Shown piece after piece: positions 42,773 to 52,072 of a stretch of 64,000 nucleotides of DNA. The stretch lies in the NCBI RefSeq assembly GCF_005843885.1, contig NZ_CP040443.1, positions 3,348,001 to 3,412,000 of the forward strand. Direction: 5' to 3'. This DNA is from Escherichia sp. E4742 (GTDB lineage Bacteria; Pseudomonadota; Gammaproteobacteria; Enterobacterales; Enterobacteriaceae). A program made the position numbers and the translations under genes. A model generated the notes under the pieces. The model did not search any database. It saw nothing but the letters and a program-made list of their open reading frames with translations, and was not told the origin of the DNA. The first letter of the stretch is position 1. Every line of letters begins with the position of its first letter.

Positions 42773-43993
42773 ATGTTTAAGTCTTTTTTCCCAAAACCGG
42801 GAGCCTTTTTTCTCTCGGCCTTTGTTTGGGCATTGATTGCCGTAATCTTCTGGCAAGCGGGAGGCGGTGACTGGGTTGCCCGCATCACCGGCGCTTCTGG
42901 GCAGATACCGATTAGCGCTGCCCGTTTCTGGTCGTTAGACTTCCTGGTTTTTTACGCTTATTACATTGTTTGCGTAGGACTTTTCGCGCTGTTCTGGTTT
43001 ATCTACAGCCCACATCGTTGGCAATACTGGTCAATACTCGGCACTGCGCTAATTATCTTCGTGACCTGGTTTCTGGTGGAAGTTGGGGTTGCAGTCAACG
43101 CCTGGTATGCACCGTTTTATGACCTGATTCAAACCGCGCTCAGTTCGCCGCATAAAGTGACCATCGAACAGTTTTATCGCGAGGTGGGCGTCTTTCTGGG
43201 GATAGCGCTGATCGCGGTGGTTATCAGTGTGTTGAACAATTTCTTTGTCAGTCACTACGTGTTTCGCTGGCGTACGGCGATGAACGAATACTACATGGCG
43301 AACTGGCAGCAACTGCGCCATATCGAAGGGGCCGCGCAGCGTGTGCAGGAAGACACCATGCGTTTTGCTTCAACGCTTGAGAATATGGGCGTCAGCTTTA
43401 TTAACGCCATCATGACGCTGATCGCCTTCTTGCCGGTGTTGGTGACGCTCTCCGCACACGTGCCAGAGTTGCCGATTGTGGGGCACATTCCGTATGGTTT
43501 GGTGATTGCCGCGATTATCTGGTCGCTGATGGGGACCGGATTACTGGCGGTTGTGGGGATCAAACTGCCGGGACTTGAGTTTAAAAACCAGCGAGTAGAG
43601 GCAGCTTACCGTAAAGAGCTGGTCTATGGTGAAGACGACGCCACGCGTGCGACACCGCCAACGGTGCGCGAGTTATTCAGCGCGGTACGGAAGAACTATT
43701 TCCGCCTCTATTTTCACTATATGTATTTCAACATCGCCCGCATTCTCTACCTGCAGGTCGATAACGTTTTCGGTTTGTTCTTGCTGTTTCCGTCGATTGT
43801 TGCCGGTACGATTACGCTCGGCCTGATGACCCAAATAACCAACGTTTTTGGTCAGGTTCGCGGCGCTTTCCAGTATCTGATTAACTCATGGACCACGCTG
43901 GTCGAGTTGATGTCGATCTACAAACGTCTGCGCAGCTTTGAACATGAACTGGATAATGACAAAATTCAGGAAGTAACCCATACATTGAGTTAA
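42773..43993 (+). CDS. sbmA: Peptide antibiotic/peptide transporter SbmA
   Basis: SbmA is the 406-residue inner-membrane H+-driven transporter that imports microcins B17 and J25, bleomycin, proline-rich antimicrobial peptides and other peptides. It has about seven to eight hydrophobic segments and the ABC_membrane_2-type core shared with rhizobial BacA, but no nucleotide-binding domain. It forms an operon with yaiW, 12 bp downstream. Confidence 0.97.
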   Translation: MFKSFFPKPGAFFLSAFVWALIAVIFWQAGGGDWVARITGASGQIPISAARFWSLDFLVFYAYYIVCVGLFALFWFIYSPHRWQYWSILGTALIIFVTWFLVEVGVAVNAWYAPFYDLIQTALSSPHKVTIEQFYREVGVFLGIALIAVVISVLNNFFVSHYVFRWRTAMNEYYMANWQQLRHIEGAAQRVQEDTMRFASTLENMGVSFINAIMTLIAFLPVLVTLSAHVPELPIVGHIPYGLVIAAIIWSLMGTGLLAVVGIKLPGLEFKNQRVEAAYRKELVYGEDDATRATPPTVRELFSAVRKNYFRLYFHYMYFNIARILYLQVDNVFGLFLLFPSIVAGTITLGLMTQITNVFGQVRGAFQYLINSWTTLVELMSIYKRLRSFEHELDNDKIQEVTHTLS

Positions 43994-44005
43994 AAAGGAG
44001 AGGTA

Positions 44006-45100
44006 ATGTCGCGAGTCAATCATCTGTCTTCGCTTTCATTGTTGGCGGTTCTGGTTTTAGCGGGGTGTAGCAGTCAGGCGCCGCAGCCGTTGAAAAAGGG
44101 CGAAAAAGCGATAGATGTGGCAAGCGTGGTGCGGCAGAAGTTACCCGCCAGCGTAAAAGACCGCGATGCCTGGGCGAAAGATCTTGCCACCACTTTTGAA
44201 AGTCAGGGGCTGGCACCGACACTGGAAAATGTCTGCTCGGTGCTGGCGGTGGCGCAGCAGGAGTCAAATTATCAGGCGGATCCGGTCGTTCCAGGATTAA
44301 GTAAAATCGCCTGGCAAGAGATTGACCGCCGTGCCGAACGGATGCACATTCCGGCTTTTCTGGTTCATACCGCGCTAAAAATCAAATCGCCAAACGGCAA
44401 AAGCTACAGTGAACGGTTAGACTCCGTGCGCACGGAAAAGCAGCTGAGTGCAATTTTCGACGATCTGATCAGCATGGTGCCGATGGGGCAGACGCTGTTT
44501 GGTTCGCTTAACCCGGTGCGCACCGGTGGACCGATGCAGGTCAGCATTGCTTTTGCCGAACAGCATACCAGGGGGTATCCGTGGAAAATGGACGGTACGG
44601 TACGTCAGGAGGTCTTCAGTCGTCGCGGCGGATTATGGTTCGGTACTTACCATTTACTCAATTATCCTGCCAGCTATAGCGCGCCGATTTTCCGTTTCGC
44701 CGATTTTAATGCCGGTTGGTATGCCAGTCGTAATGCCGCGTTTCAGAATGCGGTCAGCAAAGCCAGCGGCGTGAAGTTGGCGCTGGATGGTGATTTGATT
44801 CGTTATGACAGTAAAGAGCCGGGTAAAACAGAACTGGCGACGCGTAAGCTGGCGGGCAAACTGGGAATGAGCGACAGCGAAATTCGTCGTCAGCTAGAGA
44901 AAGGGGATAGTTTCTCTTTTGAAGAGACGGCGCTGTATAAGAAGGTTTATCAACTCGCCGAAGCGAAAACGGGTAAATCGCTACCGCGTGAAATGTTGCC
45001 TGGCATTCAACTGGAAAGCCCGAAAATCACCCGTAACCTTACCACCGCATGGTTTGCGAAGCGCGTCGATGAAAGACGAGCGCGCTGTATGAAGCCGTGA
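44006..45100 (+). CDS. yaiW: Outer-membrane lipoprotein YaiW
   Basis: YaiW is a 364-residue lipoprotein. The signal peptide ends in a lipobox LVLAGC with the lipidated Cys21; the rest is a DUF1615 periplasmic domain. YaiW is reported at the surface of the outer membrane and increases uptake of proline-rich peptides together with SbmA, matching the operon. An AAGGAGAGG site precedes the ATG. Confidence 0.95.
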   Translation: MSRVNHLSSLSLLAVLVLAGCSSQAPQPLKKGEKAIDVASVVRQKLPASVKDRDAWAKDLATTFESQGLAPTLENVCSVLAVAQQESNYQADPVVPGLSKIAWQEIDRRAERMHIPAFLVHTALKIKSPNGKSYSERLDSVRTEKQLSAIFDDLISMVPMGQTLFGSLNPVRTGGPMQVSIAFAEQHTRGYPWKMDGTVRQEVFSRRGGLWFGTYHLLNYPASYSAPIFRFADFNAGWYASRNAAFQNAVSKASGVKLALDGDLIRYDSKEPGKTELATRKLAGKLGMSDSEIRRQLEKGDSFSFEETALYKKVYQLAEAKTGKSLPREMLPGIQLESPKITRNLTTAWFAKRVDERRARCMKP

Positions 45101-45113
45101 CCAATAGGTAATC

Positions 45114-45142
45114 GTAGGCCAGATGTTTACGTCGCATCTGGC
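45114..45142. repeat. REP between yaiW and yaiY
   Basis: A short palindrome GCCAGATG...CATCTGGC, a divergent REP, lies in the 52 bp between the convergent ends of yaiW and yaiY. Confidence 0.7.
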
Positions 45143-45152
45143 AAAATAAATC

Positions 45153-45461
45153 TTACTGGCGGCGATGTCGCCAGTGCAGCCACACCGCAACCACCGCAAA
45201 GATGAAGCAGCCAACCAAAAACGGGATCAGCCCGAAAATGGTGCCGACTCCCAGACCAATTTCCACCCGTGGGCGGCCTGTCTCCTGGACCTGCATTAAA
45301 CGCTCATAGACACCTGGCGCATGCACCAACAAATTCAGTAATTGAGCCCCAGCCCAAAAGCAAAACAGCACAAACAATGCATAGGCAATGTTGCCAGGCG
45401 TTGAAGAGGCATCGCGATATTTTCCGCTAAACAGCGATTTTGACAGGGTGAAATCAGCCAT
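45153..45461 (-). CDS. yaiY: Small inner-membrane protein YaiY
   Basis: YaiY is a 102-residue DUF2755 protein with two membrane helices (about 25-45 and 70-93) and a basic C terminus (WRHRRQ). Its function is not known. A GGAGG-like site (minus strand) precedes the ATG. It converges on yaiW. Confidence 0.88.
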   Translation of the reverse strand: MADFTLSKSLFSGKYRDASSTPGNIAYALFVLFCFWAGAQLLNLLVHAPGVYERLMQVQETGRPRVEIGLGVGTIFGLIPFLVGCFIFAVVAVWLHWRHRRQ

Positions 45462-45720
45462 AAAAACCTCCGGAAGTCATCTGCTTCTCTTCTGGTGTGA
45501 TACCAGCGGCTTATGGCAAGTCTGACAGGTCATTGGGATTGTCAATATCAGAATCATGGTAAATTGATGTTGGGAATATTCCCGAAGCGAGAATCTTCGT
45601 CATGAGTCACAAAATTGCAACCTTAAGTTAAATTTCTTAACGGTTCTGGAAATGCTGTCTACACCACAGACGGATGTTGCAGAATATGCAAGGATGTTGT
45701 TTTTCGTTAACGGAGTTGCC

Positions 45721-45933
45721 ATGAATCTGCCTGTAAAAATCCGCCGCGACTGGCATTACTATGCGTTCGCCATTGGTCTTATATTCATTCTTAATGGCGT
45801 GGTGGGTTTACTGGGGTTTGAAGCAAAAGGTTGGCAGACCTATGCCGTTGGTTTGGTGACATGGGTGATTAGTTTCTGGCTGGCGGGGCTGATTATTCGT
45901 CGTCGCGATGACGATACTGAAAACGCCCAATAA
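45721..45933 (+). CDS. yaiZ: Small membrane protein YaiZ
   Basis: YaiZ is a 70-residue DUF2754 protein with two membrane helices (about 12-32 and 40-59) and a charged tail (RRRDDDTENAQ). I start at ATG 45721, preceded by CGGAG; the frame is open 23 codons earlier with no site. Function unknown. Confidence 0.88.
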   Translation: MNLPVKIRRDWHYYAFAIGLIFILNGVVGLLGFEAKGWQTYAVGLVTWVISFWLAGLIIRRRDDDTENAQ

Positions 45934-45979
45934 CAGAGGATAGGGCGTTCTGGAGTGCTGGCAAAGTGCTCGTTGTTTA

Positions 45980-46080
45980 TGCCGGATGCGGCGTGAAAGC
46001 CTTATCCTGCCTACAAAATCGTGCAATATCAGTATATTGCAATCATCTGGTAGGTCTGGTAAGCGAAGCGCATCAGGCAA
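45980..46080. repeat. REP pair between yaiZ and ddlA
   Basis: Two degenerate REP elements (GCCGGATGCGGCGTGAAAGCC and CTGGTAAGCGAAGCGCATCAGG) flank a spacer between the convergent yaiZ and ddlA. Confidence 0.85.
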
Positions 46081-46104
46081 TCTTACGTTTGCCATCAGCC
46101 TGAA

Positions 46105-46131
46105 ATGCCCAACAAAAAAGTTATTGGGCAT
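46105..46131 (-). terminator. ddlA terminator hairpin
   Basis: An 8-bp stem ATGCCCAA / TTGGGCAT with an A-rich loop lies 8 bp after the ddlA stop on the minus strand. The T-run after the stem is short. Confidence 0.6.
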
Positions 46132-46138
46132 CCAAAAA

Positions 46139-47233
46139 TTACATGGTGGTTTTCAGTGCGTTATCCGCTGCGTGACGCTCCAGCGCCAGCTCAATCAAAC
46201 GCGTGATCAGGTCGGTGTAGCCCAGGCCACTGGCTTGCCACAGCTTCGGATACATACTGATGTTGGTAAAGCCTGGCAGCGTGTTGATCTCGTTGATCAC
46301 CACCTCGTTTTCCGGCGTTAAAAAGACGTCTACACGCGCCATGCCAGCACATCCCAACGCCTGGTAAGCCTGAACGGCAATCGCCCGAATTTTATCGTTG
46401 ATTTCCGGCGCGATGTCCGCAGGAACCACCACTTTCGCGCCATCTTCGTCAATGTACTTGGTGTCGTAGGCGTAGAAATCGTTGGTCAGTACGATCTCGC
46501 CACAGGTACTGGCTTGCGGATTGTCATTACCCAGAACCGCACATTCGATCTCACGACCTTTGATCCCTTGCTCAACGATCACCTTGTGATCGAATTCGAA
46601 CGCCAGATCGACAGCAAGGGCATACTGCTCTTCGCTGGTCACTTTGCTGACGCCAACAGAGGAACCCTGATTAGCTGGTTTTACAAACAGCGGCAACCCA
46701 AGTTTAGACTTCACTTCGGCGAAGCTGATTTTGCGGCGATTGGCGCGCGTCAGGGTAATAAATGGCGCGATGTTCAATCCAGCGTCACGCAGCAGACGTT
46801 TGGTGACGTCTTTATCCATGCATGCAGCAGAAGCCAGAACATCGGAACCGACAAACGGTAGATTGGCGACCCGCAGCATTCCCTGCAAGGAACCATCTTC
46901 ACCCAACGTACCGTGGACAATTGGGAAAATGACATCCACCGTCGGCAACGGCTGGCCGTTCTGCGCATCAATAAGTTGCTGTTCATGTTTACCCGGCACC
47001 TGCGCGAGACTGGTGGCTGAAGGGCGCAGCGCAATATGGGCAGGATCGTCTGCGTTCAGCAAATAATTGCTGGCATCGCTGACGTGCCATTGCCCTTGTT
47101 TATCAATGCCCAGCAGCACAACGTCAAAGCGACTTTTATCAATGGCATCGACAATGTTTTTTGCCGATTGCAGAGACACTTCATGTTCTGCTGACTTTCC
47201 ACCAAAAACGATTCCTACCCGCAGTTTTTCCAT
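46139..47233 (-). CDS. ddlA: D-alanine-D-alanine ligase A DdlA
   Basis: DdlA makes the D-Ala-D-Ala dipeptide for peptidoglycan stems. The 364-residue ATP-grasp enzyme has the N-terminal GGKSAEHEVSLQSA, the glycine-rich KPANQGSSVGVSKV loop and the C-terminal EVVINEINTLPGFT metal-binding segment. It is monocistronic here, with the start 462 bp from iraP. Confidence 0.97.
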   Translation of the reverse strand: MEKLRVGIVFGGKSAEHEVSLQSAKNIVDAIDKSRFDVVLLGIDKQGQWHVSDASNYLLNADDPAHIALRPSATSLAQVPGKHEQQLIDAQNGQPLPTVDVIFPIVHGTLGEDGSLQGMLRVANLPFVGSDVLASAACMDKDVTKRLLRDAGLNIAPFITLTRANRRKISFAEVKSKLGLPLFVKPANQGSSVGVSKVTSEEQYALAVDLAFEFDHKVIVEQGIKGREIECAVLGNDNPQASTCGEIVLTNDFYAYDTKYIDEDGAKVVVPADIAPEINDKIRAIAVQAYQALGCAGMARVDVFLTPENEVVINEINTLPGFTNISMYPKLWQASGLGYTDLITRLIELALERHAADNALKTTM

Positions 47234-47695
47234 CTTAAAAACCTATCCCGTAGAACACAAAGAGCATACATTACCACGACAAAACGGGGGATTCGCGGCC
47301 TTCTGACAGTTTGTTGCAATCTTCTGCTGATAAACCGTGCAGCTTGCGGGGTAAGATTCATCGCTGACTAAATTATGTGCGCAAAATCACAAAAATGATG
47401 AACGGGAAACTAATTTATTCCTGGTCTGAATTGCTGCCCGGATGGTTATTATACGTAATAATAAGTTAACCAAGAGGATATATTCCATAACTTTTTATTA
47501 TAAAAAACATTAATAATTACATACCTATATTCTATGTGTGGAATTATTTAAAAATAGAGAAACGTTTCGCTGATAAAGGTGAAAAAAATATTTGCTAAAA
47601 CTATTTCCTCTGTCATAAAAATACTACATCAAGACTCTATGCAGTTGTGAAACATAATGTTAACTTCTCCATACTTTGGATAAGGAAATACAGAT
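47234..47695. other. AT-rich region ddlA-iraP
   Basis: About 460 bp with no gene between divergent ddlA and iraP. The right part (47450-47690) is very AT-rich and should carry the iraP promoter, which in E. coli responds to ppGpp. AAGGAAATACAG just before 47696 provides a ribosome-binding site. Nothing else could be assigned. Confidence 0.55.
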
Positions 47696-47956
47696 ATGAA
47701 AAATCTCATTGCTGAGTTGCTATTTAAGCTTGCCCAAAAGGAAGAGGAATCGAAAGAATTGTGCGCGCAGGTCGAAGCACTAGAGATTATCGTTACTGCG
47801 ATGCTTCGCAATATGGCGCAAAATGACCAACAGCGGTTGATTGATCAGGTTGAAGGGGCTCTATACTCGGTAAAGCCCGATGCCAGCATTCCTGATGACG
47901 ATACGGAGCTGCTGCGCGATTACGTAAAGAAGTTATTGAGGCATCCTCGTCAGTAA
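47696..47956 (+). CDS. iraP: Anti-adaptor protein IraP
   Basis: IraP binds RssB and stops it from delivering sigma-S (RpoS) to ClpXP, stabilising RpoS during phosphate starvation. The 86-residue protein has a heptad-rich N-terminal helix (about 2-45), consistent with its known coiled coil. It lies 100 bp upstream of phoA in the same direction. Confidence 0.96.
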   Translation: MKNLIAELLFKLAQKEEESKELCAQVEALEIIVTAMLRNMAQNDQQRLIDQVEGALYSVKPDASIPDDDTELLRDYVKKLLRHPRQ

Positions 47957-47976
47957 AAAGTTAAGCCCTCCAACAG

Positions 47977-48010
47977 TTGTCATAATGCTGTCATGCCAGA
48001 GACTTATAGT
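47977..48010 (+). promoter_or_regulatory. phoA promoter: Pho box and -10
   Basis: A Pho box is visible as two 7-bp direct repeats, TTGTCAT at 47977-47983 and CTGTCAT at 47988-47994, spaced 11 bp as required for PhoB. The -10 TATAGT is at 48005-48010. The second repeat fits the CTGTCAT consensus better than the K-12 site I remember. Confidence 0.88.
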
Positions 48011-48056
48011 CGCTTTGTTTTTATTTTTTAATGTATTTGTACATGGAGAAAATAAA

Positions 48057-49472
48057 GTGAAACAAAGCACTATTGCACTGGCTCTCTTGCCGTTACTGTT
48101 TACCCCTGTTACTAAAGCCCGGACCCCAGAGATGCCAATTCTGGAAAACCGGGCGGCACAGGGGGATATTACCGCGCCTGGCGGCGCTCGCCGATTAACG
48201 AGCGATCAGACTGCTGCCTTACGCGATTCTCTTAGCGATAAACCCGCGAAAAATATTATTTTATTGATTGGTGATGGGATGGGGGATTCGGAAATCACTG
48301 CCGCACGCAATTATGCTGAAGGCGCGGGTGGTTTTTTTAAAGGGATCGATGCCTTGCCGCTTACCGGACAATACACCCATTATGCGCTGGATAAAAAAAC
48401 CGGAAAACCAGACTACGTGACCGACTCCGCAGCGTCAGCAACGGCCTGGTCAACTGGCGTCAAAACGTATAACGGCGCGCTGGGTGTCGATATTCATGAA
48501 AAAGATCATCCAACGATTCTGGAATTGGCAAAAGCCGCAGGACTGGCGACCGGCAACGTTTCAACGGCTGAAATACAGGATGCCACTCCCGCTGCGCTTG
48601 TGGCACATGTGACCTCGCGCAAATGCTATGGTCCGAGCGTTACCAGCGAAAAATGCCCGAGTAACGCGCTGGAAAAAGGTGGAAAAGGATCGATTACCGA
48701 ACAACTGCTTAACGCCCGTGCCGATGTTACGCTTGGCGGCGGCGCAAAAACCTTTGCTGAAACGGCAACCGCCGGTGAATGGCAGGGAAAAACGCTGCGT
48801 GAACAGGCACAGGCGCGTGGTTATCAGTTAGTCAGCGATACTGCATCGCTGAATGCGGTGACGGAAGCGAACCAGCAAAAACCCCTGCTTGGACTGTTTG
48901 CTGACGGCAATATGCCAGTGCGCTGGCAAGGACCGAAAGCAACGTACCACGGTAATATCGATAAGCCCGCAGTCACCTGTACCCCGAATCCGCAACGTAA
49001 TGACAGTGTGCCTACGCTGGCGCAGATGACCGATAAAGCCATTGAACTACTGAGCAAAAATGAGAAAGGATTCTTCCTGCAAGTTGAAGGCGCGTCGATC
49101 GATAAACAGGATCACGCCGCGAATCCTTGTGGCCAAATTGGCGAGACGGTCGATCTCGATGAAGCCGTACAGCGGGCGCTGGAATTTGCCAAAAAGGATG
49201 GCAACACACTGGTGGTGGTCACCGCTGACCACGCTCACGCCAGCCAGATTGTCGCGCCGGATACCAAAGCACCGGGTCTGACTCAGGCGTTAAACACCAA
49301 AGATGGCGCAGTGATGGTGATGAGTTACGGGAACTCCGAAGAGGATTCACAAGAGCATACCGGTAGCCAGTTGCGTATTGCTGCATATGGTCCGCACGCT
49401 GCGAATGTGGTTGGTTTGACCGATCAGACAGATCTCTTCTACACCATGAAAGCTGCACTGGGGCTGAAATAA
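48057..49472 (+). CDS. phoA: Periplasmic alkaline phosphatase PhoA
   Basis: PhoA hydrolyses phosphomonoesters in the periplasm under phosphate starvation. The start is the known GTG at 48057 (precursor 471 residues), with GGAGAA nearby; the frame extends 24 codons further upstream. The signal peptide is residues 1-21 (PVTKA end). The active-site Ser is in TDSAASATAW (Ser102 of mature protein), metal ligands in LIGDGMGD, EGASIDKQDHAA, TADHAH and EHTG, and the two disulfide pairs (CYGPSVTSEKC; CTPNP...NPC) are intact. Confidence 0.98.
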   Translation: MKQSTIALALLPLLFTPVTKARTPEMPILENRAAQGDITAPGGARRLTSDQTAALRDSLSDKPAKNIILLIGDGMGDSEITAARNYAEGAGGFFKGIDALPLTGQYTHYALDKKTGKPDYVTDSAASATAWSTGVKTYNGALGVDIHEKDHPTILELAKAAGLATGNVSTAEIQDATPAALVAHVTSRKCYGPSVTSEKCPSNALEKGGKGSITEQLLNARADVTLGGGAKTFAETATAGEWQGKTLREQAQARGYQLVSDTASLNAVTEANQQKPLLGLFADGNMPVRWQGPKATYHGNIDKPAVTCTPNPQRNDSVPTLAQMTDKAIELLSKNEKGFFLQVEGASIDKQDHAANPCGQIGETVDLDEAVQRALEFAKKDGNTLVVVTADHAHASQIVAPDTKAPGLTQALNTKDGAVMVMSYGNSEEDSQEHTGSQLRIAAYGPHAANVVGLTDQTDLFYTMKAALGLK

Positions 49473-49478
49473 CACCGA

Positions 49479-49515
49479 ACCCGGCGGCTAATTTTGGCTG
49501 TCGGGTGGTTTTTTT
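49479..49515 (+). terminator. phoA terminator
   Basis: A 10-bp stem ACCCGGCGGC / GCTGTCGGGT including two G-U pairs, loop TAATTTTG, is followed by GG and seven T at 49509-49515. It begins 6 bp after the phoA stop. Confidence 0.85.
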
Positions 49516-49590
49516 GCTGTTAGCAACCAGACTTAAAAGCAGATCAAGGGCGCAAACGCTCCTGGTTTAAATGTGAAGAGGGATGGTGCT

Positions 49591-49911
49591 ATGAAAATAA
49601 CATTACTGGTTACCCTGCTATTCGGCCTGGTTTTTTTAACCACTGTCGGCGCTGCCGAGAGAACGTTAACCCCACAACAACAGCGTATGACCTCCTGTAA
49701 TCAACAGGCGACAGCGCAGGCGTTGAAAGGGGATGCCCGTAAGACATACATGAGTGATTGCCTGAAGAACAGCAAATCTGCGCCCGGTGAAAAGAGTTTG
49801 ACACCGCAGCAGCAGAAGATGCGCGAATGTAATAGTCAGGCGACGCAGCAATCTCTGAAAGGTGATGATCGTAATAAGTTTATGAGTGCCTGCCTCAAGA
49901 AAGCCGCGTAA
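49591..49911 (+). CDS. psiF: Phosphate-starvation-inducible protein PsiF
   Basis: PsiF is a 106-residue exported protein. A signal peptide (about 1-21) is followed by two copies of a ~34-residue module, residues 26-59 and 70-103, each LTPQQQ..M..CN.QAT.Q.LKGD.R...MS.CLK, with two Cys per copy that may pair. Biochemical function unknown. I start at ATG 49591; six more codons are open upstream. It follows phoA beyond the terminator and is known to be co-induced by low phosphate. Confidence 0.95.
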   Translation: MKITLLVTLLFGLVFLTTVGAAERTLTPQQQRMTSCNQQATAQALKGDARKTYMSDCLKNSKSAPGEKSLTPQQQKMRECNSQATQQSLKGDDRNKFMSACLKKAA

Positions 49912-49926
49912 TACCTATAGTGCTAA

Positions 49927-49954
49927 CGGGTGAGTTAAGAAAATGGCTCACCCG
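49927..49954 (+). terminator. psiF hairpin
   Basis: An 8-bp stem CGGGTGAG / CTCACCCG with a 12-base loop lies 15 bp after the psiF stop. It is followed by AAATAT, without a clear T-run. Confidence 0.6.
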
Positions 49955-50011
49955 AAATATCATACTCCCGCCTTTCGCCCCATCTCTATAATTTGGGAAA
50001 ATTGTTTCTGA

Positions 50012-51127
50012 ATGTTCCCAAAAATAATGAATGATGAAAATTTTTTCAAAAAAGCGGCGGCACACGGGGAGATACCACCATTAGCTCCTCAAAACGAACA
50101 TCAGCGATCCGGGCTGCGCTTCGCCCGTCGCGTCAGACTACCGCGGGCGGTAGGACTGGCTGGGATGTTCTTACCAATCGCCTCGACGTTGGTTTCGCAC
50201 CCGCTGTCAGGCTGGTGGTGGCTGGTGTTGGTTGGCTGGGCATTTGTCTGGCCGCATTTAGCCTGGCAGTTGGCGAGCAGGGCCGTTGATCCGCTTGGCC
50301 GGGAAATATACAACTTAAAAACTGATGCAGTGTTAGCCGGTATGTGGGTTGGCGTGATGGGCGTAAACGTGCTGCCTTCGATCGCAATGCTGATGATTAT
50401 GTGCCTGAATTTGATGGGGGCAGGCGGCCCCCGTCTGTTTGTCGCCGGTTTGGTGCTGATGGTTGTTTCCTGCCTTGTCACTCTCGAACTCACGGGGATC
50501 ACGGTGTCGCTCAAGAGTGCGCCGCTGGAATGGTGGCTCTCCCTTCCCATTATCGTCATTTATCCTCTGCTGTTTGGCTGGGTCAGCTACCAGACAGCGA
50601 CCAAACTGGCTGAACATAAACGAAGATTACAGGTCATGAGTACCCGCGACGGCATGACGGGCGTTTACAACCGGCGTCACTGGGAAATCATACTACGTAA
50701 TGAGTTTGATAACTGTCGCCGACACAATCGCGATGCGACGCTATTGATTATTGATATCGACCATTTTAAGAGTATCAACGATACATGGGGTCACGATGTG
50801 GGTGATGAAGCAATCGTTGCCCTTACCCGACAGTTACAAATTACCCTGCGTGGCAGCGATGTGATTGGTCGTTTTGGTGGTGATGAATTTGCGGTAATTA
50901 TGTCAGGTACACCAGCCGAAAACGCCATTACTGCCATGTTACGTGTGCATGAAGGATTAAATGCATTACGCCTGCCAAATACGCCGCAGGTGATATTACG
51001 GATAAGCGTCGGTATCGCGCCGCTGAATCCGCAAATGAGTCACTACCGTGAGTGGCTGAAATCGGCTGATATGGCGCTCTACAAAGCAAAGAGAGCCGGA
51101 CGTAACCGTACTGAAGTGGCGGCCTGA
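50012..51127 (+). CDS. dgcC: Diguanylate cyclase DgcC (AdrA)
   Basis: DgcC makes c-di-GMP that activates cellulose synthesis in the CsgD pathway. The 371-residue protein has an N-terminal MASE2 membrane domain of about five to six helices (about 35-190) and a C-terminal GGDEF domain (about 205-365) with an intact GGDEF signature and the RxxD inhibitory I-site (RGSD) five residues before it. Older names are yaiC and adrA. It converges on proC with a 16-bp gap. Confidence 0.97.
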   Translation: MFPKIMNDENFFKKAAAHGEIPPLAPQNEHQRSGLRFARRVRLPRAVGLAGMFLPIASTLVSHPLSGWWWLVLVGWAFVWPHLAWQLASRAVDPLGREIYNLKTDAVLAGMWVGVMGVNVLPSIAMLMIMCLNLMGAGGPRLFVAGLVLMVVSCLVTLELTGITVSLKSAPLEWWLSLPIIVIYPLLFGWVSYQTATKLAEHKRRLQVMSTRDGMTGVYNRRHWEIILRNEFDNCRRHNRDATLLIIDIDHFKSINDTWGHDVGDEAIVALTRQLQITLRGSDVIGRFGGDEFAVIMSGTPAENAITAMLRVHEGLNALRLPNTPQVILRISVGIAPLNPQMSHYREWLKSADMALYKAKRAGRNRTEVAA

Positions 51128-51143
51128 CGTCCGGCGAGAGTCA

Positions 51144-51953
51144 TCAGGACTTGCTGAGTTTTTCTGATTTTTCCATACACTTCGTCATCGCTTCGATCAC
51201 CGCGGCACGGAATCCTTTCTCTTCCAGAACGCGTACCGCTTCAATGGTTGTGCCTCCTGGTGAGCAGACCATATCTTTCAAGGCGCCCGGATGTTCGCCG
51301 GTTTCCAGCACCATTTTCGCGGAGCCCATTACCGCCTGGGCGGCAAACTTATAAGCCTGCGCGCGTGGCATCCCGCCCAGCACGGCGGCGTCGGCCATCG
51401 CTTCGATAAACATAAAGACATAAGCAGGCGAAGAACCGCTCACACCAACCACTGGGTGGATCATCGGCTCAGCAATGACTTCCGCCTCGCCAAAGCAACG
51501 GAAAATATTCAGCACATCGGCAGTATCTTCAGGAGTGACCAACGCGTTTGGCGTTACGGATGTCATCCCGGCGTTGACCAACGCGGGGGTATTCGGCATG
51601 GCGCGGATAATTTTCCGGTCGTGACCCAGCGCCCGGGCAAGTTGGTCGAGCGTAACGCCTGCGGCGATAGAAACCACCAGAGAGTCTTTATTCAGGCTGG
51701 AAGTGATTTCGCTAAGGACTTTAATCATGATGCCCGGTTTGACGGCAGCAAAGACGATATCGGTGATTTGCGCCACTTCCTGTGCCGATTCTGCGGCGTT
51801 GATACCAAACTGTTCATGTAAGGCGGCAACTTTATCCGGGGAGGGGGTATACACCCAGATTTGCCCTGGAAGGACCTGACCGCTGGCAATCAGACCGCCG
51901 AGAATGGCTTTTCCCATATTGCCGCAGCCAATAAAACCGATTTTCTTTTCCAT
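51144..51953 (-). CDS. proC: Pyrroline-5-carboxylate reductase ProC
   Basis: ProC reduces 1-pyrroline-5-carboxylate to L-proline with NADPH. The 269-residue protein has the Rossmann GCGNMG at residues 9-14 and the conserved GVSGSSPAYVF...CSPGGTT C-terminal signature. The start at ATG 51953 has AGGAGTG upstream (minus strand); a further 35 codons are open. Divergent from yaiI. Confidence 0.97.
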   Translation of the reverse strand: MEKKIGFIGCGNMGKAILGGLIASGQVLPGQIWVYTPSPDKVAALHEQFGINAAESAQEVAQITDIVFAAVKPGIMIKVLSEITSSLNKDSLVVSIAAGVTLDQLARALGHDRKIIRAMPNTPALVNAGMTSVTPNALVTPEDTADVLNIFRCFGEAEVIAEPMIHPVVGVSGSSPAYVFMFIEAMADAAVLGGMPRAQAYKFAAQAVMGSAKMVLETGEHPGALKDMVCSPGGTTIEAVRVLEEKGFRAAVIEAMTKCMEKSEKLSKS

Positions 51954-52072
51954 TGCACACTCCTGCCGTGAATTCATTATTTTGAAAAGCGCCTGGTCAG
52001 AAGCATAAACAGAACTATGCCGGAAGGCAAAAGCGCGACACAATAGAAGATTACCCAACAGAGGATAGCCTT

